DNA of 64,000 bases, from NCBI GenBank assembly GCA_029817715.1, contig JARUPY010000164.1, positions 1,182,001 through 1,246,000 of the forward strand, given 5' to 3'. Source of the stretch: Melastoma dodecandrum. Lineage: Eukaryota; Streptophyta; Magnoliopsida; Myrtales; Melastomataceae. Within the stretch, counting starts at the first letter, position 1; the number at the start of each line of letters is the position of its first letter. The translations under genes were made by a program, and so were the position numbers. The notes below the pieces were generated by a model that saw only the letters and a list, made by a program, of their open reading frames with translations, did no database searches and had not been told where the DNA came from. Below, in pieces: positions 36,110-48,549 of the stretch.

Positions 36110-38560
36110 TTCGTAATTTGGAGCAAATTTCACTCTAGGATCTTTGACGCTTGGTAGGATCCGCTTGAGGACGAGGTCACCCAGTTTGCATTAACCTGTT
36201 TGGCCAATTTGTTGAACGCTTTAGACTTTTGTTGTTGATAACATTGCATGTGGTTGATCGAGGCGAGTCATTTCTCATCGCTAAAGTCGAAGTTGGCAAG
36301 TTGGTGATTGAGCTTCTCTTCTTCTATCATGTTGCTCCGAGATGAGGGCATGAGAGTTAGTAGCTTGACCCTTGCAGGGATGGCAGCCTGGGTATCAGAA
36401 ACGAGTACGAAGGGAGTTGCCTAGTTGTAGTGTGCGTCACTGTACGATAGCGAGTAGCGTAAAAAGGAGCTTCACGTGCCAATCGCAATACGTGATGCCA
36501 TCTTCTAAAGGATCTTTCCATGTCCTTGTTGGGAACATCGATTCCACCATTTTAATTTTAGCAGTACGGTGAATAGTTGAGATGTTTGATATAGAATTCT
36601 TTGAAGAGGGAATCCATCTGTTTCCCGTTAAAGTTTGGCTCAATATCGTGACCAATAGCTCTAGAACTCTATATTTGGCAGTGATGTTTGCCTGTATGAA
36701 ATATATGACATTATTCGATGTATTCTTTAAGGGATTCTCCTTCGATCTACTTAGTAAAATAATCGAGGGCGACCAACATGAATCGACATTCTCATTATAC
36801 GCTTTGAGGTTGATCGGTCTGATAACATCCACGCCCCACATTGAAAACGACCACTGTTCAAATAGAGGGTAAATTCTTGTAAGAGGAACATACACCTTGT
36901 TGGTGTAGATCTGACATTTGTGGCAGGTCTTGACATATTTGATATAGTCGACTTCGATTGTGAGCCACTAGTATCCCTGACGCGTTACCTTTTTGGCGAG
37001 AGCGTATCTGTTCATGTGTGGTTTGCAAACAAACACCTTCATGGACTTCAAGGATGATAGTTGGAGCTTCCTGTTTGGTGACACACCGTTGAGAAAGCAG
37101 CTCATTGTGATTCTCCAGATGAATTTTACTCTTTTCCTATGTTGGCTGCCTTGGGGAAAAATGTCGGACTCAAGGTAAGATTTGGTGTCTACAAACCATG
37201 GTGGTGAGTCTTTAGGTTGGCATGACCAGGGTGTGCATCCAGCTTGGATCTTCGGCGATGTTGATGTGCAGAGATTCAATATCCATTTCTTCGGCTAAAG
37301 GAATCATCGATGCGAAAACTACAAGGGTGTCGGCAAAACGATTATTTCTTCATCGAAGATAATTGAACTCGATGTTGGTGACTTGATGACCAGTGTTTAT
37401 AAGTAGTCCTATTAAGGGATGAGCTTTGGATCCCCTCTACGCCATGCATCGTTCGTTTGGGAGATAATGAGTGATGTATCTCCGTGGACGTCAAGGCATG
37501 TCAAGTACACGAAGTAAGCCGAGGATGCACGCTTCATATTCGACGATGTTATTTGTGTAGGGAAAGGTGGCCTTGGCTGTTCGTCTACGGATATCACAAC
37601 AGCTCTGATGCCTGAACCTAAGCTGTTTATATCACTAACAAAGTACATAGTCTACCTTGACTCCGGTTTTACAGGTAGGATGTTTTTGTTTGGTCTGACT
37701 TCCAGAGGTGAATTGTGTATTACTGGGTGTTCTGTAATGTGGTAAGTAATTGTTCTGCCCTTGACCGACTTCGTGGAGTAAAATATGATGTCAAATTCGG
37801 CTAACTATAATTGCCACTTGGGGATTCTTCCCATTAGTGTTGGCTTGTCAAAAAGATATTTGTGGGGATCGTTTTCAGTCACCGGTAGGATTTCATGTTG
37901 GGAGTGTACTGCTGGAGTTGGTGTGAATCGTAGATGAGCGCACAACAGGTGAGTTCGAAAGCGATGTATCAAGACTCATTATCCATGAATTTCTTGCTCA
38001 AGTAATAAGCTGCATATTCCTTGGAACCTGGCAGTTGTTGGTCAAGCATGGCTCCAAATGACTCTTCTCGATCTGTGAGGTAGAGAGTGAGAGGGTGTCG
38101 TGGCTTTGGCTGGATAAGCAATGACGGTTTTATTAAATATGTCTTTACCTCCTAAAATGCGGTCTTACAATCATCTTCCCATTCAAATTTGATGTCGTTC
38201 CTCGGTTTCTGGAATAGAGGTTTGAGCGTATCTGTCAGGTTGAAGATAAACCTCCTCATGTAGTTGATGCAGCCCATGAAGCCCCTGATTTCCTTAACTG
38301 ACTTTGGAGTTCAAAGATCGCGAATCGTCTTAATTTTGTTGGGATCGATTTCAATGTCTTTGTTATTGACAACGAATCCGGGTAGTTTGCCTCATGTTGC
38401 TTCGAAAACACATTTAGCCAAATTGAGACGGAGGATGTACATGTGCAGTCGTTCGAAGAGTTAGCAAAGAACAACAATGTGATCATGTTCTGCTCCGGAT
38501 TTTGCGGCATGTCGTCTTTCTAGACTTCAATTTTCTGGTGCATCATGTCATGGACTACAA
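36110..38560 (-). mobile_element. Tat-like gypsy pol remnant, copy I1
   Basis: Minus strand, heavily shifted. From 5' to 3' of the element: the RT end at 38256-38560 (VVHDMMHQKIEV, then KDDM in place of YVDDM); RT-RNase H linker and RNase H at 37400-38250 (LMGRIPKWQL, LAEFDIIFYSTKSVKGRTIT, then the second RNase H at 37412-37650); the zinc-binding integrase motif near 36900-36960 (VKTCHKCQIYTN); and the integrase core at 36437-36895 (PLFEQWSFSMWGVDVI). It is closely related to the pol at 42900-44990. No LTR was found for it. Confidence 0.7.
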
Positions 38561-39420
38561 CCGCTATGTCACAATAGCGGTCGCAATTCACCTCTTTCGC
38601 ACTGCCCATCGGCATCAACGATTCCTTAGTACCTCTCTTTGCGTCGTGGACAACAACAAGCCATTCTAAACTCCCCAAATACCTAACGACCAGCTTCGTC
38701 CCTTGATGAACCTCAAACGAGCCAAGCCTTCCCCGCCCCAACAACAACAATCGACTAACAAAAGCGTCCCCAATTCATAATAGTGCTCTAACTTAGCATA
38801 CATCAACAAACGGTCAGCCATCCGCCAAACACCATCCTTACGCCAATAACCGAAGTAGGCATCGCCAGCCCATTCGTTGACCTCGATTCCAGATCAGCCC
38901 CTATGGAAGACATTCTTTCCCAATGTCACAAGGGGCACTTCAACCAAACAAATTTGGTTTACCAAGCCACTGACTCCCAGATCCTAGCCTACTGGCTATG
39001 ACGCTTCCTCTTCATCTCTGATCGTTAGGCTTCCCAAAGCTGAGTCTCAGCCTCTGCACTGCCCAATGTGAGGTGATCCTTAGACTCGAGAGAATACTGT
39101 TCGTAGAAACTTTGAATTTGGCTTAGAGGGGCAAGCAATGGTCAATGTTATGTGTTTAAGTATAGAAGAAATGCTCGATCTCATCTCGGTCTAAACATCA
39201 TTCGTCAAAGTATTCATTATATGTCCTAATGCTTGTTTGGAAGAGCTCTCAAGTGTTTATACTCATCTCTCTTGGAAAGAATTTGGGGAGTGGGTTTGCC
39301 ATCTACGGTTCTCGCTTAGAAGCACTTTCCTAATGTGAAAATTTTAAGGACACAAATGATCACGCAAATGCTTAATAAATGCATACATTTGGGTAAACAA
39401 ACTTCTTGTGGGGATATTAC
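38561..39420. other. Sequence of unknown origin joined to I1 reverse transcriptase
   Basis: At about 38560 the RT homology ends. The next 500 bp are relatively GC-rich and have an open minus frame (38520-38750, 76 residues) and plus-strand peptide islands near 38870-39060 that match nothing I know. After 39060 the sequence becomes AT-rich and non-coding. Confidence 0.35.
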
Positions 39421-42050
39421 ACTGAGTTTGAGCATGTTGGAGCCCCATAGGGAAAGGGCTCGTACTTTCATATTCAGTTTCGTAATTCAAGGTTGTTAAC
39501 CTTGGTTTTGATGATGAGCTCGAAAAGCTATGTTATAAAATCATAGCACGGTGTTGCTGTAACACTTTGCTTGTCTTTGTTGATGAATTTGAGGAATGTG
39601 ATGTTGCGTTACAGTAAGGTGTCGATGTAATATTGCGTCAGTCCGTTTATAAACATGGAAATAATTAGTTTTCTAGAATAAACTATTGAAATTAATTGTT
39701 ATTTCGAATTGTTCCGATTATTTCAATGTTCAATCGTTATCTGGTTATTCTAAATATTTTAATTTAATTTAGAATATATCTTACCATAATTATGGTTATA
39801 AAGCCTCTAATTATGGAACTTAATCAAAATCCTTTTGAATAATTTTATTAATAAGAGGCAATCTTACTTTAGCAATGAGCTTGAGCAAAGTGTGGTTGAG
39901 CCACAACCAGCTTAAACAGTATGTTGCTACGGCCTTGTTACGCTTATTAATTAAATATATGGAAATAAATATTTTTTATTTATTTTATATTTTGAATTAA
40001 TTCAGAATATGTCTATATGTCTAAATAAGTTGAATTTTGATTTGGACATTCCAAGTACTACGTTTAAGCAACTCAATATTATAATATTAGCTTTCCAAGT
40101 TAATATTTGGAAGTAAAATATTTTACTCTGATCAACTGTAGCAACGTTACGCACCAAATAGACAAATTGTCAAATCAAATAATCTTGATTTTTTTTTATT
40201 TTATTAAATGATATGATAAAACATGGAAATAAATCTTCTCATTCGGATGAGATAGATTAATCAAGGGAAGTTACCATTCGAGCACAGCAACCATTCAGCA
40301 GGCATCTGCTGAGAACTGTTTGCTATTTTGGAAACAAATCAAGGGAATCGTCCTAATGAACCTGGACACCGCTCACGAAGCATTTTCCATAAAAATCAGA
40401 CAAGGCTCTTAGATCAATTTGCCTTTGTGCGTCTGTGTGGTCTGTGTGGTTGTCTAAAGCCTGTGTCATCTGTGTGATGCTTTGAGGATAAGTGAGTTGT
40501 GTGATCGACGGAGAACGGAAGGTGCTAAGTGATCATCTGGTTCTTACCTTTTGCAACTGTGTTCGGGAGTGTCAAGCGTTGTGTCCTAGCTTGATCGTCG
40601 TGAGAGGGACTATGTGTCCTCGGTGTGTTCAACTAGCGGATGGCGAATCATCTAAGGGAAGTTAAGTGAATTCCTATTCTGATTGCAGTAACCAGTTGTT
40701 GACCCATCGCAAGAAGTCGTTCTTGTCGTACTTTTTCGCAGGGAAGTCTTGAACCTGTGAAGCTTGAGCGGGTAGACACGCACATGCGGGTGCTTGCCAG
40801 AAGTCTTGTGCCTACAGGGTAGAGTAGGAGTTAGGAACGCCGCCGGAGTGGAAAGAGGTCCTCCCGAGCACGGGGGTGTTGTGCAGAAGTCTCGACCTCC
40901 TGATACAGAGGGACAATGGAGCTGAAAATTCCACCTTAGGCACTGGGTGTGCAGTGCAGGAAGTCATGGCTGTGGTAGACGTGCATCTCTGAATTATGTG
41001 TAGGACGGATACATAGACTTCGCTGTGTGAGAAGTTATGTTCCGCTGTGTGATGAACCATCCTTTTCTTTTGTTTTCTTTTCTGTTGTAAGTGACTCTCT
41101 TTGTGGTTGTCTCTCCTGTGTTTACAGACGGGATCTATCTGAGAGGAGACAAAAGCTGTATAGACATCCTTTGAGTAATCAACTGTTGAGTGTGAGTATC
41201 ATTCTACTGGAAACGAGAAGACGTCCACTGTGTGAGGAGCTGATCGTTGCCCAAGAGCTGATCTTCTCTTGTAAAGGATTTTAAATATCACTTGTTGAGA
41301 TACCGAAAGCCTAGTGTAAAATGTTCATTGGCACCATCTATATTTATATAGTGGAATCTTCTTTAAGGTAGAAAGTGGACGTAGGTCGATTAAGGCCGAA
41401 CCACTACAAAACAATTGTGTCCTTTACAATCGTGTTGAAATCCATGAGAGTATCTAACGATCAAAATCGTAACGCTTACAACGAGCTTATCTCACTTATG
41501 AGAAACGTTTTGTTGTGACACAATACGCTTCCGCATACACTGAGAAAGGGCAAAGAAGTGATAAAAACGAATTCACGTCTCTCTTAGTGTACATAAACGA
41601 TCCAATAGAGGTTATGCTCAAAATGACTTTATACCATGCTGTATGGATGCTCATGTACCGACACAATTGACAACCAACATGGACAAATTTAGCTCACATA
41701 CTTCGACTCTCGCTTGGGGAAATAATGATAAAGTCGAGTATTTGCTGGGGAGATGAGATGGAGATGTCCATTTCGATTGTCATTGAGGAAGAATATGCTT
41801 TTATGTAATAATAAGTAAATTTGTTATGTAATAGTGCAGATGATACTCCCTTTTATGTGACAATCATTGGTGAAAATAAAGGCAGTCTCAAAGCTTTGAT
41901 TCAAAATTTTCCACTTGAGCGCCCTCGCATTTGTTCGTAATGCAGGATGTTTATATACCTATACTCGCCAAATAATTGACAACATGTAAGATCATGTAAC
42001 TTGTCCTAATAGAGAAAATATTAAAATTGGATTAATACTCCTTTTTCATG
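39421..42050. other. AT-rich repeat remnants, possible LTR at 40280-41340
   Basis: No supported gene. Around 40430-41280 the sequence has copia-LTR-like wording (GTCTGTGTGGTCTGTGTGG, repeated AAGTC/GTGTGAGGAG phrases) ending with a run into ATATCACTTGTTGAGATACC. Boundaries could not be fixed. 41340-42050 is an AT-rich decayed sequence. Confidence 0.3.
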
Positions 42051-42054
42051 TTTT

Positions 42055-42560
42055 TTCGCCATTGTGTCTTTGTCCGATTGAATCAAAGGATTGACGAAGT
42101 GCTAGTCTTGCCTTTTAAAGGATGCTCATGCACCCATCAAACAATGGTGAGAAATCATGTGAGTTCGTGTGATCAGTTTCTTTTAGAGTAGGAATGAAAT
42201 TTACTTGTATAATTTCGTTTCTTAGAAAAGCGAAGTCGAATTTTGGTATTTCCCTTTCATATGTTATTTCGTCAGTGTGTCTTCGTCCGCAGGAATCGAA
42301 GGATTGACAAAGAGCTCTTGCCATGTACTGTTGTATAACTCTACTTATGTACCTCGAACATATGGCGGGAAAACAAGTGAGTTCATGTGACTTGATTCTT
42401 TTATAGTAGAAACGAAGTTTGCTCATATAACTTCTTTTTGTAAGAAATGCGAAGTAGAGTTTTAGTACTTCCCTTATATGTTTGTTTTCATTAGCGCACC
42501 TTTTTTGTTCGAGGAATCAAAGGACTAACAAAACTACAACAAGTCTTTGGCTCGAAGCTT
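42055..42560. repeat. Tandem repeat, about 216-bp unit, 2.4 copies
   Basis: Units begin near 42062, 42277 and 42495. Each starts with a GTGTCTTYGTCCG-like word, then GAATCRAAGGATTGAC, then a GTGAGTTCRTGTGA segment, a TAGTAGRAAYGAA segment and TTTCCCTTTCATATG. Copies are diverged. It lies in the 3' non-coding part of the I2 gypsy remnant. Confidence 0.55.
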
Positions 42561-42899
42561 TGGTACCCTACGACCACCGCCTTTATCATAGGAATTCTGC
42601 ACCGTTCGTGTGAGGAGCTCATATACCAGCTCATAAGAGCAAGGGCGTAAAAAAAATCGGCTCGTGTAATTTCGATTAGATTTTGATGAGGAGAGTAATG
42701 ATTGTGTGATTCTCCTTATTAAGGTGAATTGTCAACATCCGATGTTTTAGTTGACTCCCAAGGGATTGAAGTAATTTTGCTGACGATGATTGTTTCCAAG
42801 CTCCAGCCTGATATTTTGACACTGTTCAAGTGTAATATCTTCGGAGAGCATCTGCATTGATTGCTTGTGATAGGTCTCCTCCATCCATCTGTGTAAGGA

Positions 42900-44990
42900 T
42901 AGTTGCTCCTCTATAAAAGGCATGCTTGACGACGAATGACTCTATGTAGTTCGGAGCAAATTTTCCTCTAAATTTCTAACATTCTGTAAGATCCGCTTGA
43001 GGATAAGGTTACCTCGCTTGTATCTGATCGGCCTGGCCTTCTTGTTAGATGCCATGGACATGCGTTGTTGATAGTAATTGCATGTGATGGGCGGTAGTGG
43101 TTCGTTTCTCGTTTATGATGTCGACGTGGGTGAGATGATGGTTAGCCTTGTCTTCTTTAGTCATGTTGCTTTGGGACTAGATTCTGAGAGTCAGTAGGTT
43201 AACTTCTGCTAGAATGACAACTTGTGTTCTGTAGACGAGCTCGAAGTGGGTTGCCTCAGTCGAGATGTGCTTCGTCGTTTGGTAAGCGAGTAATGCGAAT
43301 GTGAGCTTCTCATATCAATCACGATATTTGCCATCTTCTGAAGAATTTTCTTCATATTTTTGTTGGCAGCCTCCAAAGTATAGTTCATTTGTGGAACTTT
43401 CCATCAATTTGCCATTGACGTTAGAATCGTTGTCAGTGATCAGCCATTCCAAAGCTTTGTATCTAGTGATGATGTTCGTCCGCGTAACTCGTCTAAAGTT
43501 ATTTGCGATAACTTTTTTGAAAGATGGTGCTTCAGCCCATTTGGTGTAATAGTCGATTGTGACTAGCAAAAATTGATGTCTATTAGGTGCCTGTGATTGA
43601 TCGGCCCGATTACATCAATGTCCCACATTGAAAACGACCACGGTTCCAAGAGTGGGTAGAGTCTTGTTGGAAGTACATGTTCTTTGTCGTTGTAGATCTG
43701 ACACTTATGACAGGTCTTGACGTATTTGAGACAATAGTAGCCTTGACACATTATCTTTTGTGCGAGAGCATATCCATTCACGTGTGGTCTGCAAACACCT
43801 TCATGGTCTTCCAAGATAAGGGCTTGAGCTACTTGCGTAGTGACGCATCGCATGAGGGTTGTCGTGAATGATTTCTGGTACATGGTGTCATCATCAAGAA
43901 AGTAACCCCTTGTTATCCTTCAAATGAGTTTGCGTTCTTTTCCTTGGTATTTTGGGGGACTGCAAGTAAGCTTTGATGTCTGCAAACCATTGTGGGGAGT
44001 CTTCCGTCTGGCCGGCTCGATATGCATGCAACTCGAGTTTTCGACTATGTAGATCCAATGTGGTTTGATATCCATCTCTCCGACTAATGGAATCATTAAT
44101 GCTAGGACTGCAAGAGCGTCTGAAAAATGGTTGTCTGCCCACGGGAGATAGTTAAATTCAATGTAAGCAAATTGAAAGACAAATTTCTATAGGTAGTCCT
44201 AGTATGGGATAAGCTCTGGATCTAGCGTGCACTACGCTCCATACATCTAGGAGATGATGAAAGTCGAATCTCCATAGACGTTGAGAAATTTGAGTTGCAT
44301 GTCGAGTTATGTCAAAAGCCAATGATACAAGCTTCGTACTCAGCTCTTGGGTAAGGGAATGTGACATTAGCCATCGCCAGGTTGTACAGCCCATCTGGCA
44401 ATATTACGACAGATGAGATGCCTGATCCTGAGGAGTTGACGGCACCGTCGAAGTGCATTGTCCACCTTAGTTCTGGTTCCATGAGTAAGATGTTCTCATC
44501 ATGTAATTCAACCTCCAGAGATGATTCATCTGCTCCTGGGTACTCGACAATATGATCAACAATTGTTTTCCCCTTGACTGATTTCGTGGAGTGAAATCTA
44601 ATGTCAAATTCGGCTAACTACAACTCCCTTTTGTAGACTCTTCCCATCAATGTTGGTTTGTCGAATAGGTACTTTGGTGGGTCATTATTAAACACCAGCT
44701 AGAGCTCATAGTGGAGAGTATATTGTTGGCATCTGTGTAGGACCGAAATGAGCATGCAGCAAGTACATTGTGACTTGGCATAACAAGTCTCGAAGTTAGT
44801 GAACTTCTTGCTCAGGTAGTAGACTACATGTTCCTTGGCACCCGGTACTTGTTGGGCGAGCATGACTCCGAATGGTTTTTCTCTTACGGTGAGATAGAGC
44901 GTGAATGCTTGGCGGGATAAGAACTAGTGGTTTGTAATTGCTCGTCATCAGAATCATCACATTTTTTCCCAGGCAAGCATAGCTTGCTTA
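42900..44990 (-). mobile_element. Tat-like gypsy pol remnant, copy I2
   Basis: Minus strand. RNase H pieces lie at 43900-44980 (GRAVNS-like start, then ANVTFPYPRAEYEACIIGFD at about 44310-44370). The integrase zinc-binding motif is at 43680-43740 (YVKTCHKCQIYNDK), followed by PLLEPWSFSMWDIDVIGPI. The integrase core is at 43315-43569 (MLVTIDYYTKWAEAPSFKKV, ITRYKALEWLITDNDSN). Frameshifted. It matches I1 over the same domains. Its upstream end is cut at 44990, where a copia gag starts. Confidence 0.75.
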
Positions 44991-44993
44991 CAC

Positions 44994-45831
44994 TTATTGG
45001 GAGCAAAAGGTTATTCCTTCTCCCGAAAGAAGAGGACGATCGGTCTTTATATGACCCTTTTTATTGTATTCAAAGCACCTGAGTTCTGGTTGCTTAAAAT
45101 GTCTTTTCTTTTCGCCTTTATTCATGAAGAATCGGCGTTTGGAGACGAAGTTGGGAAATCTCTTTGCAATCATCGCAAGTTTATCATCTATTTTAGCTTC
45201 AGCTTCTGCATCATCATCAGAGGCTTCTGTTGTTTCTCGTTTAGCTTTAAAAGCCAAAGAGACAGGTTTGATGTCCTGGCGAGATGATTTTTCAATCTCA
45301 TAAGACATTAAGGAACTCATAAGTTGTTCAAGAGGGAGAGTAGTGAGATCCCTTGCTTCCTCTATGGCCATTTTCTTGGCTTCCCAAAATCTCGGAAAGG
45401 TGCTTAGAACCTTTCTCACCAATTCTCCATTTGTGAATAACTTTCCTAGATATTCCAAAGCATTTAGCAGAAGAGTTAGCATCTCATACATCAGTTGGAT
45501 AGTCTCATCACTTCTTATAGAGAAATTCTCATATTAAAGAACTAAAATGTTCATCTTTGTTCACGGATTTGACTCGTCCCAACATACATGGTGAAAAGCC
45601 TCTTCATGATTTCTTGTGCAGTATTGCACATATAAATTTTTGCAAACTCACTCGGCGACATCACATTAAATAGTCTAGTAAGTCTCTGAAATTCTCTAGT
45701 AGAACGTCTTTGTGAGTCTAATAGGTTTACCATTGGAGTAGAATGTAGATCATTTTCAACAATGTTCCACATATCCTATCGCTTCCATGTAAGATCTCTT
45801 AAAGGTTCTCTAGTAAGAGTAGTTTTAGCCA
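44994..45831 (-). mobile_element. Ty1/copia gag remnant (Sirevirus-like)
   Basis: The minus-strand ATG at 45831 starts MAKTTLTREPLRDLTW. The frame at 45551-45772 continues with MWNIVENDLHSTPMVN, and that at 44994-45491 with GELVRKVLSTFPRFWEAKKM, LTTLPLEQLMSSLMSYEIEK and the zinc knuckle CFEYNKKGHIKTDRPLL, where the consensus CX2CX4HX4C has lost its second and fourth ligands. This is the gag-polypeptide of LTR copia-type (UBN2) family. The pol is missing, replaced by the I2 gypsy remnant. Confidence 0.8.
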
Positions 45832-45993
45832 TTGAATTTGGGAGGATTACTCAATTGTGGTCGTGCACCAAAGCCAACCATTGTTATCCTCTCGCAGATT
45901 GTAGAGCTTCTACAGACATTTTGTAGAAACTCGAAGAGCTGAAACCTTCTGTCGAATGAAGACCGTTCTAGCTGTTAAGCTTGCGTTGAGTTG

Positions 45994-46006
45994 GGCTTTG
46001 AAACCA
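45994..46006 (-). other. Primer-binding site of the copia element
   Basis: Reads TTGGTTTCAAAGC on the minus strand, two changes from TTGGTATCAGAGC, the initiator tRNA-Met complement. It lies just inside the LTR at 46009 and upstream of gag. Confidence 0.65.
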
Positions 46007-46008
46007 AT

Positions 46009-46617
46009 TGTTGGTGTAACAATGGCACTAAGAAGGGGGTGAATTAGTGTAATGGCCTTTTTAGACTTTTTACAACTAATAGAACCCAGCAACGGAAGGT
46101 TAGGTGTCTATAGGTTACGGGACCTTTATACACAGCAGATCCATAGTGAACTGCTTAATTAGCAAACGACCAGCCGAAGCTTGATGTAGAATGTGACTTT
46201 GCAATCCTCAGAAGGTTGATGCTTCTGCTATCAAGGTTCTACAAATCTGACCAGCCTCAGCGTGATCAGTAAGGTCTACTCCAAGATCTGAAAGATACTT
46301 GTAGTAGTAGAAGGTTGTCATGGAACTTTATAGGTTTCTGCATACCAAGAGAAGATTTGCGGAAGCCAAATCGACGGAAACAACTCCAGGGCATGATTGG
46401 TTGTTGTAGCGTTAGATGTTTGATGCACGACCTTTGGAGTCTCTGCTCAGACTTTCACGTTGTGTCTGTTAATTTGCTTTTCTGTATATGTTTTTGTTGA
46501 ATGCTCAGTGAGATAACCATTTGCGCATAAAGTAAATGAGACACAAAAGGTTTATAGTGGTTCGACAATTGCCTATGTCCATTCTTCATCCTTATAGGAT
46601 GGAATTCACTATTGAAC
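46009..46617 (-). mobile_element. 5' LTR of the copia element (truncated)
   Basis: Starts TGTTGGTGTAACAATGGC. It contains AGAAGGGGGTGAATTAGTG, a phrase common at the ends of plant copia LTRs, and TTTATAGTGGTTCGACAATTGCC. It is interrupted at 46617/46618 by the LTR of element F. Fragments of the same family are at 22620 and 30290. Confidence 0.65.
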
Positions 46618-46700
46618 TGTTGGCATGGCAAAATCTCCGGCCTAATTATGAGGAGCTCATAAAGCCAGGCCATTTTATGAGAAACCCACAAACCCACAAA
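46618..46700 (+). mobile_element. 5' LTR fragment of element F
   Basis: TGTTGGCATGGCAAAATCTC and the following 60 bp match the start of the LTR at 47257 almost base for base; similarity ends at about 46700. Only the first 83 bp of the LTR remain, joined to an internal coding piece. Confidence 0.7.
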
Positions 46701-46702
46701 CT

Positions 46703-47008
46703 TTTGTTGATGATTGTGCCGGTCAAGAAAAACCCCTAATCGATGAATATGTTCCCATAGCAAACCCGTCGATAAAGGTTGATAAAGTTAAGCAGTTTGG
46801 TCCGCCAACCCTTAAAGATGTCGGGGTACAAGTGGTAGAACAAATTATACCAAATCATGTGCCTGTAATCAACGTCCAACCATTAAAAATTGAAATTACA
46901 ATTCATACTTTCCAAACAGAGATTAACATCGTAGAGAACCTTGAACTTCCCGAGCATGAACCGTCGGCACCTGGAGAAATAATAGTGGCAAACCCGTTAT
47001 CATGGTGA
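46703..47008 (+). pseudogene. Element F: C-terminal coding piece, 101 residues, unknown
   Basis: An open plus-strand frame with no start codon, from FVDDCAGQEKPLIDEYVPIA to GEIIVANPLSW and a TGA at 47006-47008. It is rich in Val, Ile, Pro and Glu and has no motif that I recognise. It lies between the truncated 5' LTR and the polypurine tract of element F, so it should be the last part of that element's coding region. It could be the end of a gypsy gag-pol or an additional 3' ORF. Confidence 0.45.
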
Positions 47009-47240
47009 CATTTGCCCTTTGATCCGGGCGGTTTGTAACACAACATACGCTTAAATCGACAACGTCTCGTCCAACTAGACAATGATTTTCAATTCCCGCA
47101 ACACTGGCAAATACCATGGGATCACACCGTCTCGTGTTAAGTCTCGAATCCTCAATGTCTTCCATTCTTTTAAAGCTTCTTTGTCCGTATTCAAACCACT
47201 TCACAATACTGAGTAAGACTCTCAGCTACGTCGTCTCACC

Positions 47241-48480
47241 TTAAGAGGGGGGCTTATGTTGGCATGGCAAAATCTCGGGCCTGATTATGAGGAGCCCATA
47301 AATTCAGGCCATTTTATGAGAAACCCACAAACTCATTTCGCTGACCCATATCAAGTCTACCAAGACCGTGACATTAATTTTGGGCTCTTTTGATAAAGCC
47401 CATAAGTCCAGGGGTCTTTAAGAGTGTTTACAAGCCTACCATTATGTGAGCCCGCCAGGGAAGTACTAAGTCTACAAAGGACTATCGGGGTCAGAGTCTA
47501 CGAGGGTCAGGGTCTACGAGAATCAGAAAAGATCTTGACTCCGAGATTTTTGGAAAATGGATTACGAGGCCACGTTCCCATGATTTGAAAAGATCTTCAG
47601 CTGGAGAAAATCTGGGGATACGACTCTAATTTTTTAATTTAATATAAGAAAGAGTTGTTAATTCTACGGTGCGGATAAGAGCCACGTTTACCACGATCAG
47701 GTTGTTACCAAGATTCTAGGGAGTTGATTGAGAGGGCCACGACCTGTCAAATATCGTAAGAACATGGCATACATCATAAGCATATCAAAGATTTGGTTTA
47801 AAATGGAGAAGATCTTCCTGAGGAAAGATCACGATCAATTCAGTCAACAGAAGCTTTATTTGCTCGTCACCCCTTAGTTGTTAGGATTCCCCGACCTGGG
47901 CGAAACTCGCGAGGTTTCATTTGTCTTCACTTTCACCACCAGAGTGAGCAGCCGTAGCTTTAGTAGCCAATTTCCTTCATCATTCTACCGCCAGGACGAG
48001 CTACCGTAGTCCCGGAAAGCAATTCCGCCTTCGTTTCCGCCACCAGGGTGAGCAACCGTAACCTTGGTATCCACATCCGTCACTACCTTCGACCACACTC
48101 CGTCCACCAAGTCCCAGTGACTAGTTTTCACCGTCTAAGTACGCAAGTCTACAGCGTCCCGTCATCAAGTCTATGACGTCACCGTCCAAATTTGCAGGTC
48201 ACAGCATCCAGCAGCAAGTCTACGACGCCGCCATCGTCCAGATTCACCAGTCTGCAGCGCCCATTAGCAAGTCTACGACGTCGCACCATCGTCCTTACTT
48301 TATTTTTCATGGCTGTAAGCATTTTATTCTTATTGTAAGACTTCATTTGATTAACCCAATCTATTTCTTTTACTTACTGGCGACCACATCTAAAAACCCT
48401 GTGAGTATTATTGCCAAATATTTTCGATGTGATCCGTTTCGACGTGAACACGAACACTTATTGCGAATACAAGACTAACA
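47241..48480 (+). mobile_element. Polypurine tract and 3' LTR of element F
   Basis: TTAAGAGGGGGGCTTA (47241-47256) is a polypurine tract of the kind that precedes a 3' LTR. The LTR begins TGTTGGCATGGC at 47257 and probably ends GACTAACA at 48480, 1224 bp. The 47940-48290 part has repeated blocks (CACCAGRGTGAGCAGCCGTA; CAAGTCTACGACG several times). No target duplication was found, as expected for a rearranged copy. Confidence 0.6.
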
Positions 48481-48549
48481 AAAAATATAAAATACTCCTG
48501 CATAAGGTATTATAGATAGCCCTTCGGCTTTTCCAAAAAGCCGATCGAC

